From Echria macrotheca (taxonomy: Eukaryota; Ascomycota; Sordariomycetes; Sordariales; Schizotheciaceae): a DNA stretch of 64,000 nucleotides. The DNA is taken from the NCBI GenBank assembly GCA_030411725.1, contig MU839835.1:1116001-1180000 (forward strand), in the 5' to 3' direction. The notes under the pieces are model-generated. The model was not told the origin of the DNA. It worked only from the letters and a program-made list of their open reading frames with translations, and did no database searches. Of the stretch, positions 45,501 to 55,747 are shown in pieces (position 1 is the stretch's first letter; each line of letters starts with the position of its first letter). A program made the translations under genes and the position numbers.

Positions 45501-47613
45501 CTGCCGCACGGAGTCTTGGGTTGCAGTCGACCAGAGGGTCGAAGTCGGAAGCTCCGTGTGTCTCGCAGCGCTCGACACAACAGGCGCATCGGACCTCGTT
45601 TCGTGAGGAAGACGGTCTGCATCTTTGACGGCACGCGAGCGCAGAATTCTTGGTTCCAGAGATTCCTCGCGTCTGGTACAGACTGGGCAGGCTTCTAGAA
45701 TGAGGCAGGGTGAAGGCGCACAGACGGAGCCACGACAAACTTGGTTCCTGGATCTCCAGTGATCTGCAACAGTCACAGGGAATCCAATCATGGCTGTGGT
45801 CCGGGGGTCTGCGACGGGGGAAGCTGAAATTTGCAGATCAGGATATGTTGAAAATGAATACTTTGGGGACGAAATGGGCGGCCGCCGAACCCATCGGTAT
45901 GTGTGCGCGTCCCTCGCCACTAGGGAACTAGGGAATGCTGTGACAAGCAGAAGAACGACGGCGACGAGAACAGTGGTGAGTTTTCGTTATTCTGCGGACT
46001 GCGGGGCATCTCAGCGGGGTTAGCTGAGTCCTGACTGAGCCCGGCTCCCTCACAGGCGAGACCCACTTCTTAGCGCACTCTAACAGTCCTGACGTTCTGT
46101 TTGGACCGAGGTGAGTGCATTGGGTAGGCTTGGTTCAGGTACCTGCTTGCTCTTTCCTTGTCTTTGGGGCACACATCATTCCTCTGGACCACAAGTTTTA
46201 CCACATTTTCGAGGACTTGCTTCTAGAACCAAATTGCGGCCTCCAACCTTGTTGAGGTTGATGTTCTCGGCCAAGCTCCTCTCCCACTACCCCCTGACCA
46301 CCTGAAGTTACCACGTAGCTGGGATGCCACACCTTTCTTCATGTGAGCAACCCAGCTACCACCATATCCAGTGACATGACAGTTTTCGGTTTTCTTTCTT
46401 GCCCGGAGCTTATTCGCTGGAATTAGGCCGCAGGAGATTCCTCGGCGGCGCGCAACAGACAGACCGTTTCAGAATTTTCTCGATGCACCTTGGGCACGGC
46501 GGCTCATGCCCACATGTCAGCCTCCGATGCTCAGGACCCTGAAGTTCAACGACGACGCCAAGCCAGCAGTTCATGGTAGCACTAACAGGCATCATCTCTC
46601 GTTTCCTGTCTCAGTTGGAGCGTCTGGAAACCCTGACACTGCGGTTGTGCCTCTGTGGCTGCCTTTGACAGCCGTGCGCTCAATGGCGTAGTCTCTGAAC
46701 GCGCAAAAGACAATATGTCAAACTGTCAGATTCCAGGCGCGCCTGCCGATATTCTGACGCTTGACCAGGCAGGAACAGCAAATGTCTTTGGGTCGTTGGT
46801 TGAGGTGACAGCAGGAACTGAATACCTGAGCATACATTCTCATATCTCCTGACCGTTTCGACAGGGTCTCTTACGAGCCGCCTGACTTGGCTGGGACTCA
46901 AGCAACTCGCTTCTGGCCCAGCCCGCATATTCCTGGGGTTGTACAGATGAGGCTTCCGACTTGGTACAATACTCTAAGATGTCATACGCAGTCCTCGAGA
47001 AGCAACTGGCTGATTGAGCTAACGCTGAAGCTTATTCATCAACCGGCCGGCCCGTTCGCAAGGTCCAGGGTGTTTCTCTCTCCCGAATCCAAGCAGGAAG
47101 CTGCCTAGTCTGCCTCGTTGAGGCTCGGGATACGAAAGTGACGAGGAGCATTTCCTACTTGTCATGACGACATGGCTATAAACGTCGTCGGGTATAGACT
47201 CTTGCTATATCACGAAGTGATGCCGGGGTTCATGAACGGAACCGGGCTGTGGCAACGTGCCTCTACCCGATGCAGCACGGGTCACCATGGCACTGGGATC
47301 GATCAGGGAAGTACACGGTGCAAGCCTAGGATCGCAAGGGACCAGAGGCTCAGGCTACAGCGATAATGCCTGCTAACCGTGGCCGCCCCTGTCTACTAAA
47401 CGTTTGCTCGACCGTTATGCTCCTGACACTGCAGGCACGTCGGATATTATGTCTTGGAATCCTCTGCGTGCCGCTGCGACAGCAGCCTTGCGGCGCCGGT
47501 GACAGTCTCGTGAGCAGGGCTTACAGGATGGCCTTGAAGTCTATGGAATCCCAACCCCGTCTTCTCACGAGGCTGGATATGCTCATCGTGGAAGGGCCGG
47601 TCAGTCCGTAAAG
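42545..47613. other. Gene-poor region with possible decayed coding DNA
   Basis: About 5.1 kb. Many frames of 60-190 codons exist on both strands (longest 43,598-44,164 minus, 188 codons; 45,239-45,628 plus; 45,465-45,920 minus). None has a recognisable domain or splice logic. Minus-strand stretches around 45,370-45,740 shift between coding-looking frames. Together with the fossil at 47,614-48,199 this suggests decayed genes. GC content is not strongly depressed and I saw no clear RIP-type AT enrichment or transposon ends. Confidence 0.4.
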
Positions 47614-48199
47614 TCAGCGCAGAGCACCAATAGTGCCAATGTCGACCCTCTTCTGTTGTGCGACCAAACTCTCGGCGGTTTCCCGCTTCCGCACCATGGA
47701 GCTTGTCACGTCCTCCAGCAGGATGGCTTCCCGCTGGCCAATTACGGGACCGGCTATTCCACAGGTACAGACTCGAGCGAGAAATGACGTCTGGGCGGCC
47801 CGGAGAATGATCTCGACTATGGACGGACAGGAAGTCGAGATCGATCAGGGCCATGCAGATTGCTCCAGCGATCGAATCTACGGGTACCCGCTGCAAACTC
47901 TCGAGGCTGAACTCGTACAGCCTCGAGATAGTCTCGTCAGCCCGAGGAACTTTTCCCACATCCTCTTCCGATGGTTTATCGAAACGCCTTGTTGATACTG
48001 ACCCATGGCCGCCAGCATCTCGACGGCCTTGCTTTGTTCAACCGATCCTTGAAAAGCAGCTTAACTAGCGGGATCAGGTTCGGGTAAACCGGCTCTCTAC
48101 AATCGGTAAGCGATGGTTCCGATGGCGAAGATTAGGGGCGAGGGTAAAGTCGCTCAGCGTTTCGGAGTCCTGCCATTGGAAGGCAAGTTCGATATACGA
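47614..48199 (-). pseudogene. Frameshifted gene remnant of unknown family
   Basis: Minus-strand sequence reads as coding in successive different frames with no splice sites at the joins. About 48,199-48,074 gives YIELAFQWQDSETLSDFT… ending in a stop. The next 60-70 bases give LVKLLFKDRLNKA, then another frame gives VEMLAAMGQYQQ. A further shift opens a long stretch (KPSEEDVGKVPRADETISRL … GAICMALIDLDFLSV). About 47,830 another shift gives IVEIILRAAQTSFLARV through REAILLEDVTSSMVRKRETA, ending at a stop at 47,614-47,616. Each piece has amphipathic, protein-like composition and the order is collinear, so small indels in a once-intact gene of 195 codons or more are the simplest reading. The family is not recognised and no function is assigned. 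Confidence 0.5.
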
Positions 48200-48363
48200 C
48201 GTGAGAATCTATCAGGTGGTACGTGGAAGGACAGCGACGTTTGACCCCCGAAATATCTCGGCAGATGAAGCAACAGCAAGCTTTCCCATTTGACACGACA
48301 CGAGGTTCACTATCCAGATCTGTCCTGTCGAGCCGAGCTCGTCGAGCGGAGGGCCTTCTCCCA
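48200..48363. other. Spacer between gene fossil and dioxygenase 3' end
   Basis: A short stretch that presumably contains the 3' UTR of the dioxygenase. Nothing else seen. Confidence 0.5.
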
Positions 48364-49449
48364 CTACCAACCCTCCCAGTCCCCGATGGTGAACTGAGAA
48401 TTACACATGTTCGTCAGCTCCCAATCCTCGGCACCCAGCACGCCGATGGCATCCTCATCGCCCTTACCGCCACACAACCCGGCCACAAAAAGAACCGCCA
48501 TGAAGTGGTCATCGGTGGCGTGCGCGTCCCGGAAGTTCGGATGCTTCATCAAGCTGGCCGCCTTGCGCCGGAGGAGCGGGCCACCCACGCCCCGGGGGCT
48601 GCGAATCTCACGGCCGTAAATAGCCTCGTCGACGGGGACCTTGTCCTCGTATCCCGCGCAGAATGTGTCGACGACCTCCTGCCGGAAATCCAGCGCCCAG
48701 GGCTCGGGAGGCGTGGGCTGCGCAAAGTTGTCGCGGTACCTCAGCATCGGGCCCCACACGTTGCGGAAGAGGTTGTGTACGGCGCCGCCGGAGCCGATGA
48801 AGAGGGTCTTGTGGGCGGCGGCGCGTAGTGGACGCAGGGCCGCGCCGATGGCAGTGTGCAGATGTGGGTCGAAGAGGCCGTTCATGCTGATGATGGTGGT
48901 GGGCGGACACCCCCGGGGGAACATGCGGACAAGAATGAGGTAGGTGTCATGAATCCCTGTTCCGTTTTGTTAGAAATGTTGACTGCTGCTATCGCGTTGA
49001 GGAATCTGGGATAGCTGAGGCAAGGATGAACGACTTGCAGTCAAACGTTGGGTCCGCCTCCGAGGGGATACCCGCCGCGGCGAGGTGCGACTGGATCACG
49101 GGGACGTAGTCGAGATCCGGGTTCAGCGCGTACGTCTTGTACTTTGCCGGGTCGACAAAAGCGACAGGCGACTTGCCCGGCGTCGGGTTGGCCGAGATCA
49201 GGACGCCGCCGGCCATGGAGGTCGCCCAGTGAGCGCCCTGCCTCTTTGAATTAACGACGCGGGCTTTTCTTGGAGGGTGGTTTATGTACATACCATCATG
49301 ACGACGTGTTCGATGCCGTGGGCAAGGGCTTCGTCGCCGCATTTCTCCCAGTACCGGGCTGATGCGCTATCCTCGCCTAGCATCATGGTGGATCCATGGG
49401 AGAAGAGGTGGACGGGGCTCATGGTTTGGGAGTTCTTTCCGACAGCCAT
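48364..49449 (-). CDS. LigB/DODA-type extradiol ring-opening dioxygenase
   Basis: Non-heme metal dioxygenase of the class III extradiol family (plant DOPA 4,5-dioxygenase, E. coli YgiD), which cleaves catecholic rings next to the hydroxyls. Exons (minus) 49449-49294, 49237-49039 and 48956-48364, 315 aa. Candidate metal and catalytic histidines: His18 (FSHGST), His55 (GAHW), the His of FDWIHDTYL, the GSGGAVHNL His and the HATDDHF pair near the C-terminus. The second intron (48,957-49,038) uses a GC donor (T|GCAAGT). Only this splice restores the conserved FDWIHDTYLILVRMFP join; the unspliced frame hits a stop. No signal peptide, so cytosolic. Substrate is unknown: catechol catabolism, DOPA-derived pigment or a secondary metabolite are all possible. 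Confidence 0.88.
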
Positions 49450-50595
49450 TTTGTTTGGTGTTTTTGTTTACCCTCCTTTCTCCCGTTCTGGCTTTCAGGA
49501 GTACCTTTCGCAGGTGGTGGGTACAAGACAATACCTTTTGCTCACCACGGCTGACTGGCTAGCCCAATGACGGATAATATGAGTAGACAGAGGCGTCGTG
49601 TAAGTAAGTGGAGCGAGCCCCCTGACGGCCTTGGACTGAGCGTAAAGTGTTCAGCCCTCGACGCTCCCAACTCTCTGTTAAGCAACGACGGTGGTAAAGG
49701 TAGTCGGACGGACGTTTCGTCGGCCCCGGTCCGGTATCAATTTTCGACCGCGTCTCCTCCTCAATTGGGTTGGCAAGATACTGAGTACACCACACCAGTG
49801 TAAGGTGGTCACGCTAGTGAGATCGGTATGTCGTTGAAGAATGTGGATGCCGAGACGGAATGGAGGAGGGAAGGAGAAGGGGCAGAGAGTGCTGGAGCCG
49901 ATCCGGAGTCCGCTGCGACCGACCGGGGAGCTGGTCCCGCTGCGGAATAATGAGCTTGTTTGGTGGGGCCGGGCCCGGGGTGGGGGAGGCTGGTACACCA
50001 CAGTGGTACTGCACCCCATTCATTCCCCTGGACCTCTTTGGATTCAAGCAGTCACATATATACATAGGTATTCCGTAGTCTTCTGTAAGTCCTGCGGAGG
50101 AGGTTCTCGGCCATTTTATAATCCGTAATACAATGTTTTCAAAAGAAGAAGAATAAAGAGCAAAGGTTCCCAGGGTGTAGTTCTAATCGTTAACGACCAC
50201 CTACATAAAGAAATGTCCGGACACTTAGAATATGGTAAACCGTAGCGGCCGTCACATAAGGCGGGCTTCTCTGCACGTAGTTCCATATAGTTCATCGCAT
50301 TCTTACAACCTGCCGTTTTGCAGAAGAGCAGAAGTGCCGAATAATAGGATGACATGTCGGCCAGTAGAACACATGTATGAATCAACAACACCAACTACGA
50401 TTTGCACCATGTAGCAACAACATAAGCACCAGACCACAAATCTCCACACGAACCACCGATGCCATTAGTGTAGATACCTTACCCTATATACAGAAACATC
50501 TTTGCCAATCCCCTCTCCCACCTACAACAACATACCAAGCCTAAGTACATATATACTCACCAGATACGTAGGATGAACCCACCCACCCCAAAAAA
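49450..50595. other. Intergenic, no gene seen
   Basis: About 1.15 kb: the dioxygenase promoter and the 3' flank of the ALDH-like gene. Frames of 60-113 codons are not convincing. Confidence 0.5.
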
Positions 50596-52285
50596 TCACC
50601 GCCTCAACCTAGAAGAAAAATACCCAACCGCCGCTTTCCCCGCGACATACGAAGTCCACCCAACAAGCGGAACCACAACCGCCAGCACGAGCCCGCCGCC
50701 GAGAAACAGCGCCCCAGCGAAATGATCCAGCCCCTCGAGCGTCTTCGGCTGGCCGGTTGGTCTCAACGGACCGAGCGCTGCTTTCCTCCTCCTCTCCTTT
50801 GGTTTGGTGGTCGGTGGCGGCGGGACGACGAACTGCGGCCGCGCGCGGGTGAAGGACTCGGTTGTGTATGGGCATGGGAAGAGTGATGGTGACGAGGACA
50901 GGGACAGACCCGGAAAATCATGGGCGAGGGCGGCGGCGGGGCCGAGGAGACGCGAGGGGGGGATGTGGTTTGTGAAGGAGGTGTGGGCTGGGAGGAATTG
51001 GGAGAGGTATTTTGCTGAGGGGGGGTTGGCGAAGAAGTAGCCTGCTAGGAGGGTGGTTCTTTATATTTAAATGTTAGGGACCTAGTGTTGTTGTTGGGTG
51101 GAGGGGAGGGGAGGGGGGATAATACGCACTCTGGGGGTTGGAAGGAGACTGCATCTACCAAACTGGAACAGCTCGCGATGGGGAGGAAGCAGCCTGTGAT
51201 TTTGAGGGTGGTGATGGGTGAGTTACTTTGCAGGAGTAAGTTAGTATTTCCCAAACACAAAACGGCTAAGGTATCATACCGGTCCAGCACGTCAACGAGC
51301 TTGCAGTCGTCCGACCCGAAATTGACGGCCTCACCGCGATCGGCGGCCTCTTGTATCGCTTGCCTCGTGTTCTTTTCCTCTTCACCAGCAACATCTCGTT
51401 TCCTCTCGGCCGACGCGCCGATCACGAAGCGCGAGCACGCCTCGAGAAATTTCTGCTTGACAAACTCGTGCACCAGAACCAGGTCGGGCGCATACGGCGA
51501 GCCCCCGCCGAAGGCGAAGCGCGCCGTGGTGACGGCCCTCGCGGCCGCCTCGATGTCGGCGGTGCGATCGACCACGGCCACGACGCGCGCCTGCGACGAG
51601 GAGAAGATCTGGTTCGTCAGGGTTGTCGCTGGGCCGGGGCCGGCCTGGTCGACTAGCACCGCTCGCGCGAGGATCTCGGGCGAGGTGATCTCGGCGGGCG
51701 AGACCCAGAACGTGTTGATGTCCATGGCCCCGGTCAGGATCTCGGAGAGCACCTTGTCGACGGCTCGGTCCGATGGGGGCAGCTATCCGATATGCCCATT
51801 AGATGCGAATTCCAGAGTAACATCGGGACAGGAACACCACCCACCTCGAGAATAACACAGTTCCCTCCTGCCACGGCGGCCGCGACAGCCGCGATGATAC
51901 CAAAGAGCCTGGTATGCCCCCACCCCCCGGGCCTGACGACCACCATCCCGACGCCGACCCTCCTCTTCCCGGCGTCCTTGCCTTTTACGATGGCATACTC
52001 CTGCTCGGCCTCGGCGGCGACGTTGATGCCGTCGTAGAAGTGGCGGACCGTCTCGACAGACTGTAGATATTCCGCCTCGACCTCGGCGGGCGTGTTTCGT
52101 GGGGAGTCGGAAGCTATCGCTGCGGAGAGAGAAGACTCTGCGCTGACGAGCGACGTGTGCAGGGCGCGGAGCTGGGACTGGCGGTGGCGGGGGGGACAGG
52201 GCCGGAGTTCGGTGAGGGAGGTGGTGAGCCGTTCGAGGCGGTCGGTTTCGTCCATTTTTGGGCGGAAGACCGTATTGGCGATCAA
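50596..52285 (-). CDS. Aldehyde-dehydrogenase-like protein lacking catalytic residues, membrane-anchored
   Basis: Exons (minus) 52285-51845, 51782-51280, 51225-51130 and 51058-50596, 500 aa (or 490 from the Met at 52,255). The ALDH fold is clear. An N-terminal helical part leads to RVGVGMVVVRPGGWGHTRLFGIIAAVAAAVAGGNCVILE, the usual cofactor-groove segment. Next come KVLSEILTGAMD and a segment ending GGGSPYAPDLVLVHEFV, which aligns with the canonical GQTCIAPDYVLVHE. The position of the catalytic Cys is Pro here. The usual ELGGK glutamate motif reads AVVDRT. The C-terminal exon adds GYFFANPPSAKYLSQFL, a Pro/Arg-rich stretch and a hydrophobic helix (ALFLGGGLVLAVVVPLVGW) resembling the tail anchor of fatty ALDHs. 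Classical aldehyde oxidation therefore looks impossible; a pseudoenzyme or repurposed fold is inferred. All splices keep frame. Confidence 0.8.
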
Positions 52286-52592
52286 GCTGAGGGTATCGCT
52301 GACAGTGACAGCCCGTCGTCGCTGCTCAATGGCAGGTAAAATGTCTGGTCGGATGCCGGGAAACGGAAGAGGGAGCTACCCCTGTCCCCGGGAATTTTAG
52401 AGTTGGGGATCCCCAATGGGTTCCCGACGGGATGCGCCGTCCGCTGCTGCGTTAGGGGGAGGCGGGGGCCGGGAAGTGGGGTTTTCTCCCCTGACATCTC
52501 ATCCTCAGGACTTGATCACTGCTGTCAATCACTTTGGCATCTTCATCTGGATATCTGTCTCACGTTCCGACTGTGAGAATAGAGGTACAAAC
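52286..52592. promoter_or_regulatory. Putative bidirectional promoter
   Basis: 307 bases between the start of the minus-strand ALDH-like gene and the possible plus-strand 125-aa gene. Any shared control is inferred from the head-to-head spacing alone. Confidence 0.3.
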
Positions 52593-53053
52593 ATGGCATC
52601 GAGGAGTACAACAGCGACAACAACACAGGACCACCTGCGCGACTACACAATCCGCCTCTCGGGCGCGCCGTCCCGGACATCCATCGACGAATCGTCACCG
52701 TCACAACCGGCTGCGTCAACAGCGCCAGGGACGTCCCAGAACCCGCCGGGGTGGGATACCGAACACCGCCAAGTCCCTCCCTATCGACCGGTCAACACGT
52801 CGCTGGATCGTGAGTCGCGGCCGTGGGGATCAAACCGGGTCGAGGATGTGATTATCTTTACCATGATGCATGGGGTTTGGCTCAGGGGGGTATGTATTCT
52901 GCTCTCCTTCTGTGAACTTGCTCTTGCGCTTGGTAATACGAAGAGAGGGAAACTAATGGGATTTCTGAATAGTCCATCTCGTGGCTGTGGAGGAAAACGG
53001 GAGGGAGACTCAACGAGGGGGCCTTTACCACGACTATAGGAGGAGAATCGTAG
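52593..53053 (+). CDS. Possible 125-aa protein, hypothetical
   Basis: Two exons, 52593-52889 and 52973-53053, with a GTATGT donor, a CTAATG branch-like motif and a TAG acceptor (83-bp intron). The first exon is Ser/Thr/Pro-rich and polar (MASRSTTATTT…), ending in VEDVIIFTMMHGVWLRG. The second adds SISWLWRKTGGRLNEGAF and a stop. The spliced C-terminus reads better than the unspliced one, which is the main support. No domain is recognised. A weak hydrophobic segment spans the splice. It is divergent from the ALDH-like gene and could be a chance model. Confidence 0.35.
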
Positions 53054-53448
53054 TTCGTGAACCCTGGGTCAACATATGAGGTCCTCCAAGTCTACGTTTT
53101 GTTGAGTTAAGTCAGCAGGAATGCCCCTTTCTGTGATCTGTAAGCTATATGCCCTGTAACGCGACACAACGAAGTCGTGCTCTATCATACGAGGCAGTGT
53201 ATATAACAATACGGATAACTACTCTACCCGGTGTTATTGTTGTCTCTCTGCACTTAGTGAATCCACTCCCCGGGAACCCCAGCGGACTTCGGAAGGACCC
53301 GACCAGGTGGAGCTCCCGTCTCCGCCCCACCCTCCCGATCTCACTGCGGGGTCTGCCTTACACCAGTCACCAGCGAGCTCGGTCACAGTGGTCCAGATCT
53401 GGGCACCGACGAAGAGCAATCAGGTAGTTTTGCTGAAGAGGAGGTAAA
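53054..53448. other. Intergenic, promoter of the CocE-type hydrolase
   Basis: 395 bases with no supported frame. A GAAGAGGAGGTAAA stretch directly precedes the ATG at 53,449. Confidence 0.5.
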
Positions 53449-55438
53449 ATGACAGAATTCAAAACCCCACCCCTCCGGGACCTCCTCGAGGTCCATCCCG
53501 ACCCGGAGAACGGGATCACGTTCATGAAGAACGTGTCGATCCCCCTCAAGGCCTCGCCCCTCCCCATCCGCGCAAACGTATACCTCCCCCTCTCCCCGAA
53601 TGACAACGCGGCCACTCCAGCGAAGTACCCGGTACTGGTAACGTACGGGCCCTACGGCAAGGACATCCCCTACGAGACCTTCCACCATGGCTCCTTCAGC
53701 GAGGTCAACCCGGAGCATCGGTCCAAGTATTCGGCCTGGGAGACGCCCGACCCCGTGTACTGGTGCCGTGAGGGCTATGCCATCGTCCGGGCTGACGAGC
53801 GGGGACTCGGCCAGAGCCCCGGGTTGCTCGATACCATGAGCCGAGGAACCAGCGAGTGCTTCTTTGATGTGGTTGAGTGGTGTGCCGAGCAGCCGTGGTC
53901 GACTGGCAAGGTCGGGCTGCTTGGTATTTCTTATTATGCCGGTAAGTTTCTGTAATTCTTGGGACGTACACCTAGAAGCTGACCAACAGGCTCCCAATGG
54001 CGCGTGGCCGCCCGTCGGCCCAAGGGGCTGGCTGCCATTATCCCTTGGGAAGGCATGTCGGACTACTACCGCGACCGGTGCCGCCACGGCGGCATCTTCT
54101 CCAACAAATTCATCGATATTTGGTGGAATCGCCAGGTCCTGACCAACCAGTACGGCAGGGCCGGGCGGTCCAAGATCACCTTCCCCCCTGATGGTCCCGG
54201 CGCGCGGGGACAGGAGGAGACGATCGAAGGCGACCTCCCTGAGGAGGTGCTGGTCGCCAACCGAAGGGACCAGACGAAAGATAACGAGGCCAACCGGTTC
54301 CGTGACGACGAGTACTACGCCAGCAAAGAGTTCCGCCTCGAGGATATCGAGGTGCCGGTGCTCAGTGTCGCCAACTGGGGTGGTATCCTATTACATCTGC
54401 GAGGTAATGTCCTGGGATATACCCACGCCGGGTCCCAGCTCAAGTATCTCCGCTTCATCACTGGGCGACACGATCTACCCTTCTACTACCACGAAGAGGT
54501 AGAGCTGCAGAAGAGCTTCCTGAATGCCTTCCTCAAGGGTATTGACACGGTGGGCTGGAGTGTGCCTGGCAAGGTCCCGCCCGTGACGGTGACCATCCGG
54601 AAGGGAAATGTTGGTTTCAACGACGCCGAAAAGGAGAAGGTATATCCCAAGAGGCAAGAGTCGGCGTGGCCAATTCCCCGGACGCAATACACCAAGTTCT
54701 ATCTCGCTCCAGACCAGACGCTATCCCAGTCCAGGCCCGGCTCCGAGGAAGGAAAGGTCGGTTACAAGGCTCTGGGGACGCTGGACAACCCGCAAGCGGT
54801 GCAATTCATCAGTTCCCCTTTTCAGGAAGAAACCGAAATCACCGGCCACATCGTCGCCCACCTGCATGTGTCCGTAACTCCAGACGAGCCCGACACCGAG
54901 TCAGACATGGATCTCTTCCTGACGCTCCGCCACCTCGACGCATCCGGGAAAGAGATCTTCTACACGGGCACGGCGGGCGACCCGGTCCCCCTCTGCAAAG
55001 GCTGGCTGCGTGTGAGCAACCGTAAGGTCCATGACGAGAATCCCAAGCACCGGCCTTGGCTGCCGCACCGGGAGTATTTGTCGACAGATGCCTTGCCCGT
55101 CGAGGCCGGCCAGGTCTACGGCGTCGACATCGAGATTTGGCCGACCAATGTCGTGGTGGACGAGGGCAACCAGATCGTGCTGGAGGTGGCCAGCGGGGAC
55201 ACCCAGGGCTCGGGCATCTTCCAGCATAACTCGGAGGTTGATCGGTGTGTTGCTTCTTCTCTCAAATCCCTCTTGATTGTCAAGATGCTGACCTTTTTGG
55301 TGCAGGCCACCGTCGCGATTTGCAGGCATGAACTATATCCATTTTGGAGAGGGACTGGAGAATTACGTCACGCTACCTGTGATACCGCCAGAGCGAATCG
55401 AGGCGGAACTGGTCTCCGATGATGCTCAGATGGGCTGA
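53449..55438 (+). CDS. CocE/NonD (X-Pro dipeptidyl-peptidase S15-like) hydrolase
   Basis: Exons 53449-53941, 53990-55244 and 55306-55438, 626 aa. The N-terminal alpha/beta-hydrolase part shows VYLPL, PVLVTYGPYGKD, the VRADERGLGQSPG turn and the nucleophile elbow LGISYYAGS with Ser161. The first intron falls directly after YAG and splicing gives YAGSQWRVAA. The middle carries VLSVANWGG and FITGRHDLPFYYHEE, expected to supply acid and His residues. The C-terminal galactose-binding-like jelly roll (TGHIVAHLHVSV, DMDLFLTLRHLD, VDIEIWPTNVVV) is typical of CocE. The last intron joins SEVDR to PPSRFAGMNYIHFGEG in frame. The family includes cocaine esterase and glutaryl-acylases, so it hydrolyses an ester or amide of unknown identity. 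No signal peptide; probably cytosolic. Confidence 0.9.
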
Positions 55439-55747
55439 TGGAGTCCAACTCGACGTCAGGATCCATCACGATTCAGAATTCAATTATTCATCCCTGGTTT
55501 ATGTAACAGATAGATACAGAGTATCCACCGATAAATGCATATCTGGGGTGTGCCAAGCGTTGCGTCAGGAGCTCGGGCGCTGCGGCCCCAGCCAATTGAC
55601 GCTGAGTGGGCCATCATTGGCGAGGCCAGATTGCGAGAGTTGCACACCCTTTTTTTACCATCGTCATCTATCCATCTTGGCTCTTGGGATCTTACAACTT
55701 ATCCCGCGCCACTTTTTCTTTCCTGTCGTTTCTGTCCGTCCGGCAAA
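55439..55747. other. Short intergenic, IRC22 promoter
   Basis: 309 bases between two tandem plus-strand genes. C/T-rich from 55,640 to the ATG at 55,748, as in other leaders here. No gene. Confidence 0.5.

Noticed and set aside
53383..54087. 234-codon minus-strand frame over the CocE hydrolase
   Set aside because: Antisense shadow crossing the hydrolase's first intron; no recognisable features.
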